Part shown: in pieces, positions 23,612-35,716 of the stretch
Layout: every line of letters begins with the position of its first letter
Numbering within the stretch: the first letter of the stretch is position 1
Origin: Cerioporus squamosus
Lineage: Eukaryota > Basidiomycota > Agaricomycetes > Polyporales > Polyporaceae
Assembly (NCBI GenBank): GCA_022592435.1
Contig: JABYQS010000161.1
Span: forward strand, 17,755 to 81,754
DNA: 64,000 bases
Direction of reading: 5' to 3'
Made by a program: the position numbers and the translations under genes
Notes under the pieces: model-generated
Database searches by the model: none
Told to the model about the DNA's origin: nothing
Seen by the model: the letters and a program-made list of their open reading frames with translations, nothing else

Positions 23612-23960
23612 GTTGTGGCAGCAAGTGCGCAGCAAGACGTGAGTGAACATCGATGTCGCGCTCAGGGCAGGCGTGCCTCCGGTGCCTCTGGGGAACTCCC
23701 CCAGTATGCCATGTAGTTACACGTTCCCTATGGTCTCATGCAACGCATTCATCATTTTGTCCATGCGCACTTTTCCTGCGCTCTGTTTTCTACTGAACAC
23801 ATGGTACATTGAGGAAGCTCCCTACTAGCGTACACAGCCGTCACACCTTGCCCTTCCCCTTGCCCCTGCCATCCCACGTGTTCTCTGGCGATCGCGCACG
23901 GAACGGAGATGAAGGAGGAGACCAGTCGTCCCATGGCATCCCATACCACCCGGACGGCCC

Positions 23961-25226
23961 TCAGGCAGCGATGCTTGAGTTAGACGATGAAGCCCTCCCA
24001 CCCCACAGGGGACACCCCACAGATGACGGCCGTGACGAAGATGGCTGCGAAGAGGGCGGGGGGTGCTCCCCGTTGTCCTCGTCGTCGGTGAGCTCCAGGG
24101 GAGAGTGGGACCTAGTTGACGGGTGTGTCGAAGGCGGCCGGCTGCTGGTGGACGGTGCACGGGAGCTTGTCGAAGGCGCACAGGAACTCCTGCTGTCATA
24201 TCGTTCCAAGCGCGGGCGTCGCTTAGGAGGGAGCAACCTTTCGTCGCTGCTGCTGCTGATGATGACAATGGTGTTGTCTGCCTTCACCCCCATATGCTCT
24301 CTTCCCCGTCGCGGTCTTTTGGATGGCGTGGGTGGAGGCGGCTGGGGTGTGGATGGTCTGTGCACGGGGGTTGAGCGGCGGAAGGAGGGCTCCTCTACCT
24401 TGACAGCAGCAACAGTCTTCGGGGCGCAATTAGATACAGCATATGCGAGCCACGCAGGCACACCACACTGGTTGTGGGAGACAAACGTGGGGAGGGTGAG
24501 CTGCACGTAGTAGTCGAGATCCGGGACGGCGTGAATGCTGTTCCTCTGGAAGATGATCCCCTGCCCTTCCAACAGAGTTAGGGGATGAGTTTGGGGAAGG
24601 GCGGGCATCCACCTCTCCCCGAAGATCTCCCACATCTCCACGCGCTCGCAGATCTTGCGTGAACCCATGTTCATTCCCAGCGGTTCGAGCAACCCTTCTT
24701 GCTTGATGGACACGGTCACAAGATGTGCGTGCCGTTGGCCCTCGATGTTCTTCACGGTCGGAGGACACCCCTTCTGAGTGAACTCTTATTACAAGGGGCT
24801 CAATGACGCCAAACCTAACACGACGCACCGTATGGTATATGCACACCAGAACCGGAACCTTTTCCTCTGCCTTCGTCCGCTTTCTTTGTCCCGAGGACCC
24901 ACCACCTGTTGAGGCACCCGTGTTCGTCCTGTTGTCCAACCCTCCCCACATGAGGTTGTCCAGGAAGCCCAGGAGGCGGCTGCCTTGGGTGTGGCGGGAC
25001 GCCCCTTCATGCTCCACCTGTTGAAGGGCTCTCAGACAGCTAACGTCTGCCCTGAGAAGCTCCCTGGCCTGGCCTGTGCACCAGTGGGCAAATTCGACGT
25101 CGTCGAATGGGGGTGGATCCAGCTGGGCGATGGTGGCAAGACAGTTCCCTCGTGCCTCACGATGCCCGACATACTCCAACACCCTGAGATGCTCCTTGCA
25201 CCTGAAAGTTTTTGCGGAGCACTGTG
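23961..25226 (-). CDS. Unknown mushroom-specific gene, paralogue of the MITE-split gene (5' end unresolved)
   Basis: Two exons are clear. One ends at 24847 and extends up to at least 25182, probably about 25220 (RCKEHLRVLEYVGHREARGN, AHWCTGQARELLRADVSCLR, then KRTKAEEKVPVL). The other runs 24773-23961 (GCPPTVKNIEGQRHAHLVTV, EMWEIFGERWMPALPQTHPL, LLEGQGIIFQRNSIHAVPDL). The 73-nt intron GTGTGC..ACTCAG between them keeps phase 0. The C-terminal third is Ser/Pro/Arg-rich and acidic (VIISSSSDERLLPPKRRPRL, SPLELTDDEDNGEHPPPSSQ), with a bipartite nuclear-signal-like cluster KRPRRGR. Exons upstream of 25226, perhaps to 25900, are likely but I could not fix them. No known domain. Confidence 0.55.
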
Positions 25227-26990
25227 GTGATGTTATGTAAATACGCCCATCTGCACACTGGTCCTAACGTACGATCTCGTAGACTAGAGTGATATGTTCT
25301 TTGTTGGAGAACCCGTAGCTCACGTGGGGAAATGTTTCTTGCCAGTTGTCGGACAAGTGCGGACGAGAGAGAGGAAGGTGTGTCGATGGCTCTTGAGCAA
25401 GCGGTCGACGACAGGCGGGATTCGCGCATCGTGTGCCTTGGCCCCCATCGGGAGTGCTCAGGGAACCACGGAAGGGAGTCGAGCAAAGACAGGTGGCCGT
25501 GACAAAATTTCACGCCCGCATTTTTCGCTCCTCGCAGCCCGATCCTGTGCCGATTTCTCCCGGTCGAGGCTATCGGGGGCCTCCCCCTAGGTGGGCCTTC
25601 GTAGCCGCCCGCATGATCGCGGGGTGTGGGGTCTGCCCGCCACCCCCACATGGTAATAACAGCTGAGCACTGCGACACGGGGCTACTGATCGGGAACTAA
25701 CAGGGTTCAGGATGACCGCGCACGACACGTAGTCCTTGCGCGGCTCTGAGATACACCCTGGTAGACAGAAGTCTGCGCCCATTCCGGCCCACGCCCCTGC
25801 CCCGCCTGCTTGCTGAGCCAATGCAAGTCGAAGCATCTGTGGGTGGGGCAAACTCGGGCAGCTTCTTCGGTTCAGGTATTTCAGACTGACCGCACTACTC
25901 ACAGATATGCGCTGGCAACCGCAAGTGCGATCACCCCAAATTCGCGGCTACACCTGAGGGGCCTGCCGACGCTCATATGCTCCTCTTGCTGTCCCTTGCG
26001 AGGGCAGACACCGCACCAACGTCAAAACCGGGCTAGGTGCTCGCCCAGCTGGCCTACCAATGGGGTTACGGAAGAGAAGAAACACCGGCGCTTTGCCAGC
26101 ATGTACGGGCGCGCCCGTGAGCTTGATAGCCGGCGGCTCGTGGGTGCTCTTGTTGTCCACCAACCTTGCTTTGTTTGCGTTTGCGATCGCAGTGTCCCAG
26201 CATCCTCCACACTTCCATTCCTACGCCCATTCACGCCGCGGTGCAGGCTAGAAACTGCTTGTTTCGCCCGAAGGTCGAGCATTACTCTGTAGCCTAGACT
26301 TCGCATTGGTCACACGAGTCCTCACCTGCCGCGTGCCTGCACAACATGGATGACACGTCTCCGGCGGGGCTCCCTTTGGCCCCAGTCCCCACGCCTACCC
26401 CTGCAGAGACGTCCACTTGGTTTTCTAGTATGTCTTTTCCGCCCGGGCCTCTCATACCATCCCACTCATTGTCTTTCTATGCCACTTTGCAGGCATCTCC
26501 GACGATGTCATTGGGACTTCTCTGGTTCATGCTTTCTCCTCCGGAGGAGAGTACTATGTCACATCACCCAACATGACCTATGTGCCGATGGTTGTGGAAG
26601 GCATTGCCAGTGTCCAGCTCTGTGCCAACGGCTACTATGGCCCGGCCGATCCATCGCTATGCCCCCAGGTACATGTTCCCCGATTTGCGTACATGGCCGC
26701 AGTGCGCAAAAGGCTTCCCGCCTCTCACCAGTATGGACTCTTGTGGGCTTCTCCTTCCCGCACGGACTTTGAGGTGCTTTCTGGCACCCCCGTTAACGGT
26801 TTGGGCTTCCTGTCCGCAGACTTCCTCCGTCCATTTGATGGTCTGGTAGCAGACATTAGCCAGCGTGTCCGCGCCCACTGCTTGGACACTGGAGAGGAGG
26901 GCTCTCCCATCCTGCGATGGCATGAGCTGTTGGTCGGTCAGGCTCTCTCTCGCCTGCGGGTGATGCCCGCATCCTTCCAAGATCAAAGTC

Positions 26991-29900
26991 TAGTGATCTG
27001 CAGGGGTAGGGGTAACCCTGGGGGGTTAGGGGTAGGGGTGGCCAAGGGGTAGGGGTGGGGGTACACATCCATCAACCCCTCACACCCCTGCAAAACCCTT
27101 ACGGGTTTGATGCATTACAGAGGTTGGAAATACTTAATTACACAGTGACTTATCCCTGGACGCGCTCAAGGACACTCCGGCAAGATGCGAGGAGCCACGA
27201 GTTTGAACTGCGGAACTGTATAGTTCTTTACCATAACAGGCCATTACATAAGCGACTGGATGCACGGCACATTCAGACGGAGGTAGCGACAACTCATACA
27301 AATCCAGTACAACATGGGTAAGCTCAAAAAAGCGGTCACAGCCCTCAAGCGGAAGGCATCGGACATCAGCTCCAAGTTCAAGAAGAAGCGGAAGAAGGGC
27401 GACGATGCGGAGAGCGCTATCTCCGTGGGATCTAACTCTACCACATCAAGCAGCAACTACCGGTCGCCTACGGTCGAAGATGTCCCCGACGAAGATGACG
27501 AGCCTCGTGGCAGCAGCATGGGCGGGGACGAGGACGAGGCATCAGACGAGGAAGCATCGGCAAGGAAGTTCCGGAAGCAGCTGGAGGACGAACTCAGTGA
27601 GTACATGCGCTCTCACACGGTGATCACAGATACTTACATAATGTTGCAGAGCAGAAACAGCGTAAATGGAAGTCGTACACCTACGCCTTCTATCAGCCAA
27701 AGGTCAACATCATCATCAAGTCGCCCACGAAAATCGGGCACGAGTTCACTTGCGCAAAACCCGGCTGCAAACAAACCATCATCCGGTATCTAGACACTCA
27801 CGACGCAACGTCGACGGGCAATCTTCGGGATCATGCCAAATCTTGCTGGGGCCTCGAGATCGTACGCGCTGCGGAGGGTGTGGGAGATCATCTCAAGGTG
27901 CGCCCCATGGTCGAGGCATACGGAAGGTCTGGAACGATTACCAAGATCTTCAAACACATCGGCAAAGGGAAGGTTAGTTATTCGACACGGCAGCATACGG
28001 CGGCAGAAACTCGGTGCGTACCTTTACTGAGATCCCGGGTGACGAGTCTGATGGCGGTATACAGAGCGTGGATCGTGCGTTGGGTTGCTGAGAACAAACG
28101 GCCATACGAGATCGTCGGCGATCGCGCGTTCTTGATGTTGATGAAGACTGGGCGTCCGGAATACAAGCTTCCATCACCGTCAACGGTCTCGCGTGACGTG
28201 CTCCGCGTCTTCGCGAAGTGCCGCTCCCAGATTGCACAAATGTTAAAGGTGAGCGCTGAGCGACGGCGACAGTTTGTGGGATAACTGACCTTGACGGCGC
28301 GCAGGACTTCGAGGGTGATCTGAACTTCACATGTGACGCTTGGACATCCCCTAATCACAAGGCGTTAGTTGCATTTGCGGTACACTTGCATCACGAGGGC
28401 TCACCACTGTCGTTCCTGCTGGATGTGGTCGAGGTTGCGGAATCGCACACGGGCGAAGCGCTGGCAAGGGCGTTCGAAAAGGTGCTCCTGGAGTTTGAGA
28501 TCAGCGAAAAGGTCAGTTGGCTAGCCTAAACGCGTGCACGAGATTATTGAACTCACACACAATAGCTCCTGGGCGTGACCGCAGACAACGCGACACCCAA
28601 TGACACCATGATCGACGAGCTCGAGGCGAAGATCGAGGGCTTCCGAGGGCAGGCGAACCGCGCCTGATGCTTCGACCACGTTGTGAACCTGTGCGCGAAG
28701 TCCGTGCTGAGGCCGTTCGATGTGCGGAAGGGTAAGGAGGGCGAGGCGTACTCGGAGGCTGAGGCCGCCGTGCGGGCCCTGCTTGATGACGTGGACCTGT
28801 ACGCAAGCGGTCTTGATGCAGCAGCCGGCGAGGACATCGGAGAGGATGATGACGAGGATGGGTTTGTCGATGAACGTGATGATATGGACGAGGGGGAGCG
28901 CGCCGACCTGGAGGAGAGCATCCTCCCGGTGAAACTCATGTTGACGAAGGTGTGTTTGACGACTGCATAGCTTAACTCACCTTGTTCATCCTTCCTGAAC
29001 TCGCTCCAGATCCGCACCCTCGCCCACAAGATCTTGAACTCCTCCACCGTCCTCCTCCCGGCATGGCACAAGGTCGTCGAGGACTTGAAGCTGCCACCGC
29101 GAGTCTTGCCGCGCGACGTTCGCACGCGCTGGAATTCGACCTATACAATGCTGGATGTCGCATTGAAGTACCGGAAGGCCGTCAACGAGATAACAGGAAG
29201 CAAGAAATACGACTTGAGGGACTACGAGCTCGAGGAGGAGGAGTGGCTGGTTGCTGCGCAGTTGCGTGACGTGTTGAAGGTACGCCCTCGAACATGCGAT
29301 CCCGTGACGTGTGCACGGACCATTTGCACGCTCTATTTGTCTACGCTTATTTGCGCGTGCAGCTCGAGCTCTGCCACGCTCCGCCCTGCCCATCCATCTG
29401 CCCTCCTGCTCATCGCTCATAGTCCCTAACAGCTGTTCTCCGATGCCACACTCTTTTTCTCTCGTTCTGGCACCCCGAACCTCGTAACCATCATCCCTGC
29501 TATTGACCACATCGACGACCAACTCGCGAAGATCGCCCTCGACAAGAAGATCCTCCCTGCTGTTCGTGCTGCGGCGTCTCTTGGCAGGAAGACATGCAAC
29601 CGTTATTATGAGAAGACAGACGAGACGGAGGCCTATCGTTTTGCAATGAGTACGTCTCCCCTCGCAGTCGCATACATCTTCCGAGCCATAGCTGACCCAT
29701 CCTCACTCAGTGCTGCATCCCTCATGGAAACTCGAGTATTTCAAGGAGGCTGGTTGGGAAGACGAATGGATTTCGCACGCGAAGGACTTATTGGAGCAGG
29801 AGTATGCCCGTAAGTACATGGATCATCCGCTCAGTGATGACGAGGCCGCCGGCTCGTCTGATGGCGAGGATGCGACGAAGGTGCATCTCACTCGCTGTCA

Positions 29901-30655
29901 GACTTCCTGCATCCCATATGACTCATGTTCTCGCTGCAGGAGAACACTGGAAACCAGTTCGATAACCTCCCGGTGTTCAGACGTCGCGACGCGCGCAGCA
30001 CCAGCGCTGATCAAGAACTTGTACGTTATTTCGCTACCCCTATCGTCGCCACGAAGGACCCCATCCAGTGGTGGTGGGACCACCGCCGTGAGTTCCCCCG
30101 GTTGTCGTGCATGGCTTTTAATTACCTGACGATCCCTGGTACGCATACCGTAATCTCTTACTGTTGACATCGCTGATCAACTTGTCGCAGGTACTTCGGT
30201 TGATATTGAGCGTGTATTTAGTCGCGGCAGGTTGCTGTTACCTCATGTACGTAATCGTCTCTCCGCGCAGTCGATTCGCGCACTTCTGTGCCTCGGCGAG
30301 TGGTCGCTCTTGGACCTCATCGACGACTCTGATGTCGAGAAGGTTGTTCAGAAGTTGGAGGAGCTCGATGGTGATGAAGAGGTGCTGTTGGAGGATGGCT
30401 GGGACCGTATCAAGCTTCGTTGATGTTGACCTTTGTATTTGTTATATGATACGACTGTTTATATGTCTCATGGTGTGATCAATGGCTTCCGACTGCATGC
30501 TATGTCTGTACCCTGGGGTATACCCCCACCCCCACCCCCACCCCCCTGCAATACCCCTCAGAAACCCCTACCCTTGGTGAGGGGTGGGGGGTTCTGAGGG
30601 GTGGGGGTGGGGGTACGAGTCGGGACACCCGGGGGTTCACCCCTGCCGATCACTA
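26991..30655 (+). mobile_element. hAT DNA transposon, 3,665 bp, full length
   Basis: Ends are TAGTGATCTGCAGGGG on the left and the imperfect inverse CCCCTGCCGATCACTA on the right (one mismatch in 16). The 8-bp target duplication TCAAAGTC is at 26983-26990 and 30656-30663. Both subterminal regions are packed with G-rich or C-rich GGGGTAGGGG and ACCCCCACCCCC tracts (27001-27110 and 30510-30640). It encodes one spliced transposase gene. Ends and duplication are well preserved, so the insertion looks recent. Confidence 0.95.
27314..30423 (+). pseudogene. hAT transposase (BED finger, RNase-H core, hATC dimerisation), one TGA
   Basis: ATG at 27314 opens a basic N-terminus and acidic linker. A BED-type zinc finger follows at about 27745-27850 (FTCAKPGCKQ, then LRDHAKSCW). 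The catalytic region includes FEGDLNFTCDAWTSPNHKAL (first Asp region), LLGVTADNATPNDTMIDEL (second Asp) and VRTRWNSTYTMLDVALKYRK. The hATC dimerisation domain at about 30050-30300 reads DPIQWWWDHRREFPRLSCMA, then PGTSVDIERVFSRGRLLLPH. About eleven exons are joined by short introns (for example 27600-27652, 28021-28071, 28248-28303). Transposase cuts and pastes the element. A TGA at 28665-28667, in ANRA*CFDHVVNL, replaces a residue that is normally Arg in this position, so this copy is probably inactive although every other domain reads open. Confidence 0.9.
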
Positions 30656-32165
30656 TCAAAGTCTGCAGCTGGTGACGTTGCAGCGACACTTTCTATTCGC
30701 CGACGTGTATCTGGAGTACCATGCCCGGCTGCAACAGCTCGGCGCTCCTGGCAGCCATGCCTCCCACCTACCAGAATTCATGGGTGCATGGTCATCCTCG
30801 CCATCCGACATGCAGCATCTGTGTGCGTTAGGACTCCCTGTGTGGTTCGTACGCAGGACCAGCGTGCCGACGCACCGATGTCACCTGGGGCAGCGTATGC
30901 ACATCCTCCCCTTGCCCGACAACGCGCTCTCGCCGAGTAATGGCGCACCTCCCATTTACGTTGGCTTGGTTGGGGAGAAGCATCTTGCCGCGGTTGTCGC
31001 AGCGCGCGCACAGTATCTCGACATCTCCTTTGTTCCCTCTACCTCTCTGCACGAGGCCGTGTATACCGAGCCCCCCGTGTCCCAAGCACGCGCGCACCAG
31101 ATGGCCGCTGCCAGCAAATCACATGTGGCTGGTGGCGATGCATTCAGCGTCCCTGGGGGGGCTCGCCGCAAGAAGAAACGGGGACGTGGCAGGTCCAAAC
31201 CTTGTACGCCCTCTCATGCTGTCAGATGGTCAGTGCACTGAGTCATCTGTCTAGATGATCGCGCTGCCACCAGTGGGACACCTCCGATCACGCATGGATG
31301 GAACAAGTTCCTGGAGTTTGATCACCCCTGGATGCCGCCGGCAATTCCCTCTTGGCGGTGTGCCATGGACGCGATATTGCTCGGGCCAAGCGTCGCAGGG
31401 AGTGCCGAGCCATGGGGATATTGAATCCCCGAACCAGCATTGTTCGTGAGCCCCAAGACCAGGGAACGCCAGCTGCGGTATCTCACCAACTGGGTGCGCG
31501 CTCGACCTGTGTGGCTGTTCATGCTCCAGGTGCCCGGGTTGCGGGTCACCGCGGTCGCCAGTCAGTTCTGGCGCAGCTATTTGTACGGTGTGCCCGACGA
31601 CTTCCACCCGGAGACGAAAGTCGGTCACCGTCGCGTCGCCATCAAGCACATCTTCAGGCAGTGTTTCGCTGACGATCGTTTGGATGAGGACTCAACCAGC
31701 CCCATTCGCTGGCACGGTCACGATTTCCGCGAGTTGCCTGAGGAGCTTGCGCCCATGGTTGTGTGGGAGGTGTTTGAGTTAGGGTTTCGATACGAGTTGC
31801 TGGCATTGGACAGGTACTTGCAATGCACGAACACACCTGACGGCGAGGCCTGCCAGGAGGAGTTGCTCAGCAGGGTGTTCCCTGGATCGTGCCTGCTCAC
31901 AGTCTCCGAGTTGCCAGTGCCGGATGGCGGGGGGTTGTTCGCGCGTGTACCTCACCGCCGGGTCGGTTCGCTCAATGCTTTGCGTGACGTCCTCACCCTT
32001 TGGCCGGCATGTCCTCCCACCATCCTCAACGCCGATCCTCTGTCCGTGACGGCGAGCACTGCCACTATTGAGGCTGCAGAGTACGAGCTGGCCTCGTTCT
32101 ACGTCAATTCATTGTATCGCGTCGCCGCCCGTCCTCCATTGCTCCCTCACTTCTGCCCCCATTGA

Positions 32166-32537
32166 ATGCTCTTGTTCTATGTATGCAACCCGCTCACACA
32201 CGCACTCCCCAATGGAACTGATAGATTTATAGTATACCCTGTTTGCCCTGTAATGCAGCGATTATATACCGCCGTGCTACACAACGATACCACGCAGGTC
32301 CTCACGGGGATCATCCAGAACGTCTACCAAGCTACCAAACACACCACAGAGCGGGCGCGGCATGGGATCCTGGGGATCGGGGAGCTCCCACCACGTGCGA
32401 CCTCTTTCGTGAGTGGTGTTGTCTCCCACCTGAATCCCCCTCTCGGTCATGACCCGCCCATGGATGTACTCCCGCAATGCCTCCGCGACCTCGCCGTCAC
32501 TTGGCCTGAGGCAGACCAACTGATTCTGCGCTCATCA
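32166..32537. other. Convergent 3' intergenic region
   Basis: The spacer lies between the stop of the plus-strand gene (32165) and the end of the minus-strand gene (32538). No coding sequence beyond antisense shadows is seen. Confidence 0.5.
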
Positions 32538-34291
32538 TTAGGTCGGTGCAATCACAGGGGCGACCGAGACACTCACCGCATTTACACCCGTCCAAGCGCT
32601 TGCCGCCTTCTCCACAATCTCCCTCAAGACATCTCCATGGTCTGCCAGCTGGGACACATTCCTGTGAGGCGTGCGCGCGACCATCTCCGCCATCATCTCT
32701 TGGTAGCGAGTTGCGGGAAATCCGGGGTACTGGGACCATGCCGACAGCATCATAAGTATGAGCTTGTGCACGGTGTTGTATAGGGCAGGGGGGAGCCCCA
32801 TCTCCGCAACGTAGGCTTCATGTAGGAGCCCGTGTAGCGTCTGCAGTGTGTGTCCTGCTTCCGCGTCGAAGCCGTGTACATACAACGGTATCTGTAAGAT
32901 GGCCGATTTCTCTCAGTGCATGTGCACCGGCCTATAGGGTTCTACACTCACGTTAATCCGTCGAGGCAGCTTGTTAATGCGCACGAAATACACCAAGTCC
33001 TCCTTCGAGAAACGGTTGCCATCTCCAACGCCTTGGGGGTTCACCCTCACATACATCCACACAGACAGTGTACCAGTGGGTGGGCGTCCGAAGCCTAACG
33101 CGCGAGCCAGGGTGTTCCCTGTTGCGTCTGCGGCCATCGATGCTCAAGAGCGAATGGTGTGAGTGCAAACTGGGCGGCGACGCCACGTCAGAGGCCATCC
33201 TATACTTGACGCTGGTCTGCCGGACACAGCCTCCACGACCAGATATCAGGTCACATGAATTGTGGTAAAGTCACACATGGCAAACAGGCTCTCACTGTAC
33301 TGTACATGTCTAGTGCAAAATCGGCAGGGAGATATGGGCGAGAATCCCAGGAGGCAGTTGGGGCAGAGCCGTCTTCTCAATGTGGATATCGTAGTGCTCC
33401 CTCAGGTCCCTCATAACATGCAAGCGTGAACCTGGGTGATCGTCCAACCCTTCTGGGAGCGTGCTATCCCCCTCACCGTCGTGCTCTCCTTCTTCTACCA
33501 CATTTCCACCTGAGGCGATGTCGGTTGTCACGCCCCAGGATCGGAACCGCATATCGCCAAGGATCGTGTCCCCGGCAAGCAACCGCGCGTGTTCAGACAG
33601 GTAACAGCCGGAATAGATGTCCTACAAGGACATCTCAGCGCGTGTGTGACCCGGCCTCGACCAGGGGACTCACCCAAGGCAGGCAAGTTTTGGCGTATGC
33701 CATGATGTCCAGTAGTTCATCTGTGGCATTGGGGATCGGCGAGAGACGCTTGTCCGGGGTGGTGTGTATGAGCAAAGCGGATAGTTCCTGTCGCGTAGAC
33801 GTGATTTCCGTGCGCTCGTCCGTCCAGAACGCATGGAACGTTAAGGCGAAGTCTCTCACTAGGCGCCAGACTCGCAGCGGCAAGTTCAACTGCGAGCACT
33901 CATAGGTCTCCATGAAGGCAATGATTGCCCGGAGGCGTGTTAGGATCCTCTCCTCCGGGGCCCGCATTGGGAGAGGAATCTATAGAACACGTCAGTAGTT
34001 GCAGCGGGGTACGCATGGGTTGATGCCCACCGTAAGGCCATTGCCACAATTTGCCACGCGCAAATAGTACTTGAGGTCCCGCGGCCGAGCGATACAATCG
34101 GACGGAGGAGATTGCTGACGGTCCCACCAAGCAAATGTGTACACAGACGGGGGGCTGCCCCAAAGTTCGATGGCCGAAGAGGCGGACATGGGTGTTGTTT
34201 GAGTGGCGTGGGCCCGGGCCCAGAAGTGTAAGTGTCCCGGCGCCTCCCTGCTTTCGTAGGCGCCGACGGCAAGACTCAGACCGACGTGCAT
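32538..34291 (-). CDS. Unrecognised multi-exon gene in the mushroom-specific block
   Basis: Probable exons are about 34291-34013 (start ATG 34291 or ATG 34189), 33979-33674, 33621-~33310, ~33140-~32950 and ~32890-32538. Clear protein-like stretches are IELWGSPPSVYTFAWWDRQQ, EERILTRLRAIIAFMETYEC, RVWRLVRDFALTFHAFWTDE, DIYSGCYLSEHARLLAGDTI, TGNTLARALGFGRPPTGTLS and TVHKLILMMLSAWSQYPGFP. The donor GTGAGT at 33673 and acceptor ending 33622 are clean. The first intron (33980-34012) would be only 33 nt, which is doubtful. No known domain. It converges with the gene at 26346, and both belong to the repeated block at 22-34 kb. Confidence 0.5.
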
Positions 34292-34399
34292 ATACCCTCC
34301 CCTTGCCTTACTCGCCACTCTCCCATCCACTTCCACATAGCTCAGTAGATGTCACACACCTTAGTAGCCCATGCAAACTGACAAACCACCATTGATGTG

Positions 34400-35716
34400 G
34401 TATGATCAGGGCTGATCATATAGTTGGTTCTGACATATATGTGGGCTGTTCAGGAGGGCCCCTCACTCTGGCTCATGGGTGGACTGTTCAGGGTAGTAGT
34501 CTAGGTTGCTGCCAACCATGATGCAGGCTGTTCGGTACAGTTAATGGGCTGTTCGGGGCGATGTTCTGGGTCAATTCCAGCAGCATGGTGGGCTGTTCGG
34601 GGCGATGTTCTGGGTCAATTCCAGCAGCATGGTGGGCTGTTCGGGGCGACGTTCTGGGTCAATTCCAGCAGCATGGTGGGCTGTTCGGGGCGACGTTCTG
34701 GGTCAATTCCAGCAGTGTCACACACTGTAAGCACCTATAAGCTTGGTATACCAAATGGAGTGAACAGTGATCTGTCAGAGGCAGAGGCAGAAACAGAGAA
34801 ACCTAGATCAAAGTAGGTTATTTGCAACAATGCTTTACCAGGTACAGTTCATTCTCCTATGAACAACACCATTGTGAGGACTGAGCACAGTAAGGAATCA
34901 TCAAGCTTCCACTCCTCTTACACAGGTAGTGATTTGCCAAGCTTGAGCTGAGCTAGAGCCGTCTTCGGAGGGCCTGGCCGGGAGGTAGAGCAGGCTGTAG
35001 CTTTTAGGATGAATTAAGCTGTCTACATGACTACACATCAACTTGCTTACTAAATCAAGCTCCACTAGGGACCAAATCTGCCATGGATTTGCACTTTGGG
35101 GTTAACTGAGCACACTCCGTAGAATGGATCAAAGGCATATTTTCTGAGACAAGAATACTTACATCTGTACCAAGCAGTCATTGTACTGTGCCCACTGATA
35201 TACTCACTGTAACAAACCTGGTTGAAATCAAGGGTGATTAGAGTATGGTCTGCTAGGTTAATTCAAGGGGATGGCTGACATCAATGCATGGAACCAACTA
35301 GACCCAAAAGGTCCAAGGCAAGTCCTGGATAAATTTTCTTTGTTGCAAGGCACTTATGGTTCTGGGGACCATGCTCCAGTGTAAGCTCATGAACAAGACT
35401 TGTCAATGATTCAGCCTCTTCATATCTGGATGCTTCAAGGTGTAAAGGTAGCCCATGTAGATGCTCACTAGGCGGTTCTGGGATAGCGGAAACCCCATTG
35501 CTTTTCCACTGCTTCTGTACTGCTTACCACTGGGCTTATATGCTCGGTACTGAGCACCTCGGGCGTGATCTAAGGCGACAAGTCATACATTTGGAGTCAT
35601 TGTGCACATCACTGACCTCTAATGAGCAACAGAAGGGCACAACCAGTTCTGATGACCAGGTACAGAGGGTATGAAGAGGATGAAGGAGTCTGATATGATG
35701 AAAGAGAATTTCTACG
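34400..35716. other. AT-richer non-coding DNA with a 44-bp tandem repeat
   Basis: Apart from the tandem repeat at 34546-34721 this stretch has only short random frames and lower GC than the genic parts. No transposon ends were found. Confidence 0.6.
34546..34721. repeat. 44-bp tandem repeat, four copies
   Basis: Units begin at 34546, 34590, 34634 and 34678 with GGGCTGTTCGGGGCGA, and contain TCTGGGTCAATTCCAGCAG. The copies differ only by one T/C change (GATG versus GACG) except at the ends, so the array is young. Isolated relatives of the unit (GGCTGTTCGG and GGCTGTTCAGG) lie just upstream at about 34440-34550. Confidence 0.95.

Larger units (their letters stand above)
26346..32165 (+). pseudogene. 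Unknown expanded mushroom family gene, interrupted by a hAT transposon and by a TGA
   Basis: Coding parts are 26346-26427, 26493-26990, 30664-31203 and 31255-32165. The third part continues the second directly once the hAT insertion and one target duplication are removed (CAA AGT C|TG CAG). Together they give 677 codons in one frame. Recognisable stretches include GISDDVIGTSLVHAF-type N-terminus, YGPADPSLCPQVHVPRF, YLEYHARLQQLGAPGS, a basic KKKRGRGRSK patch, and a C-terminal block (RERQLRYLTNWVRARPVWLF, ELAPMVVWEVFELGFRYELL). I associate that block with a very abundant Agaricomycete family of unknown function. A TGA at 31422-31424 sits where the frame is otherwise open on both sides (EPWGY*IPEPALF). 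The hAT insertion alone would abolish the protein. Confidence 0.75.

Noticed and set aside
26982..30664. 10-bp repeat ATCAAAGTCT as the hAT target duplication
   Set aside because: The inverted ends extend to TAGTG..CACTA, leaving the standard 8-bp TCAAAGTC. The extra two matching bases belong to the element end and the flank.
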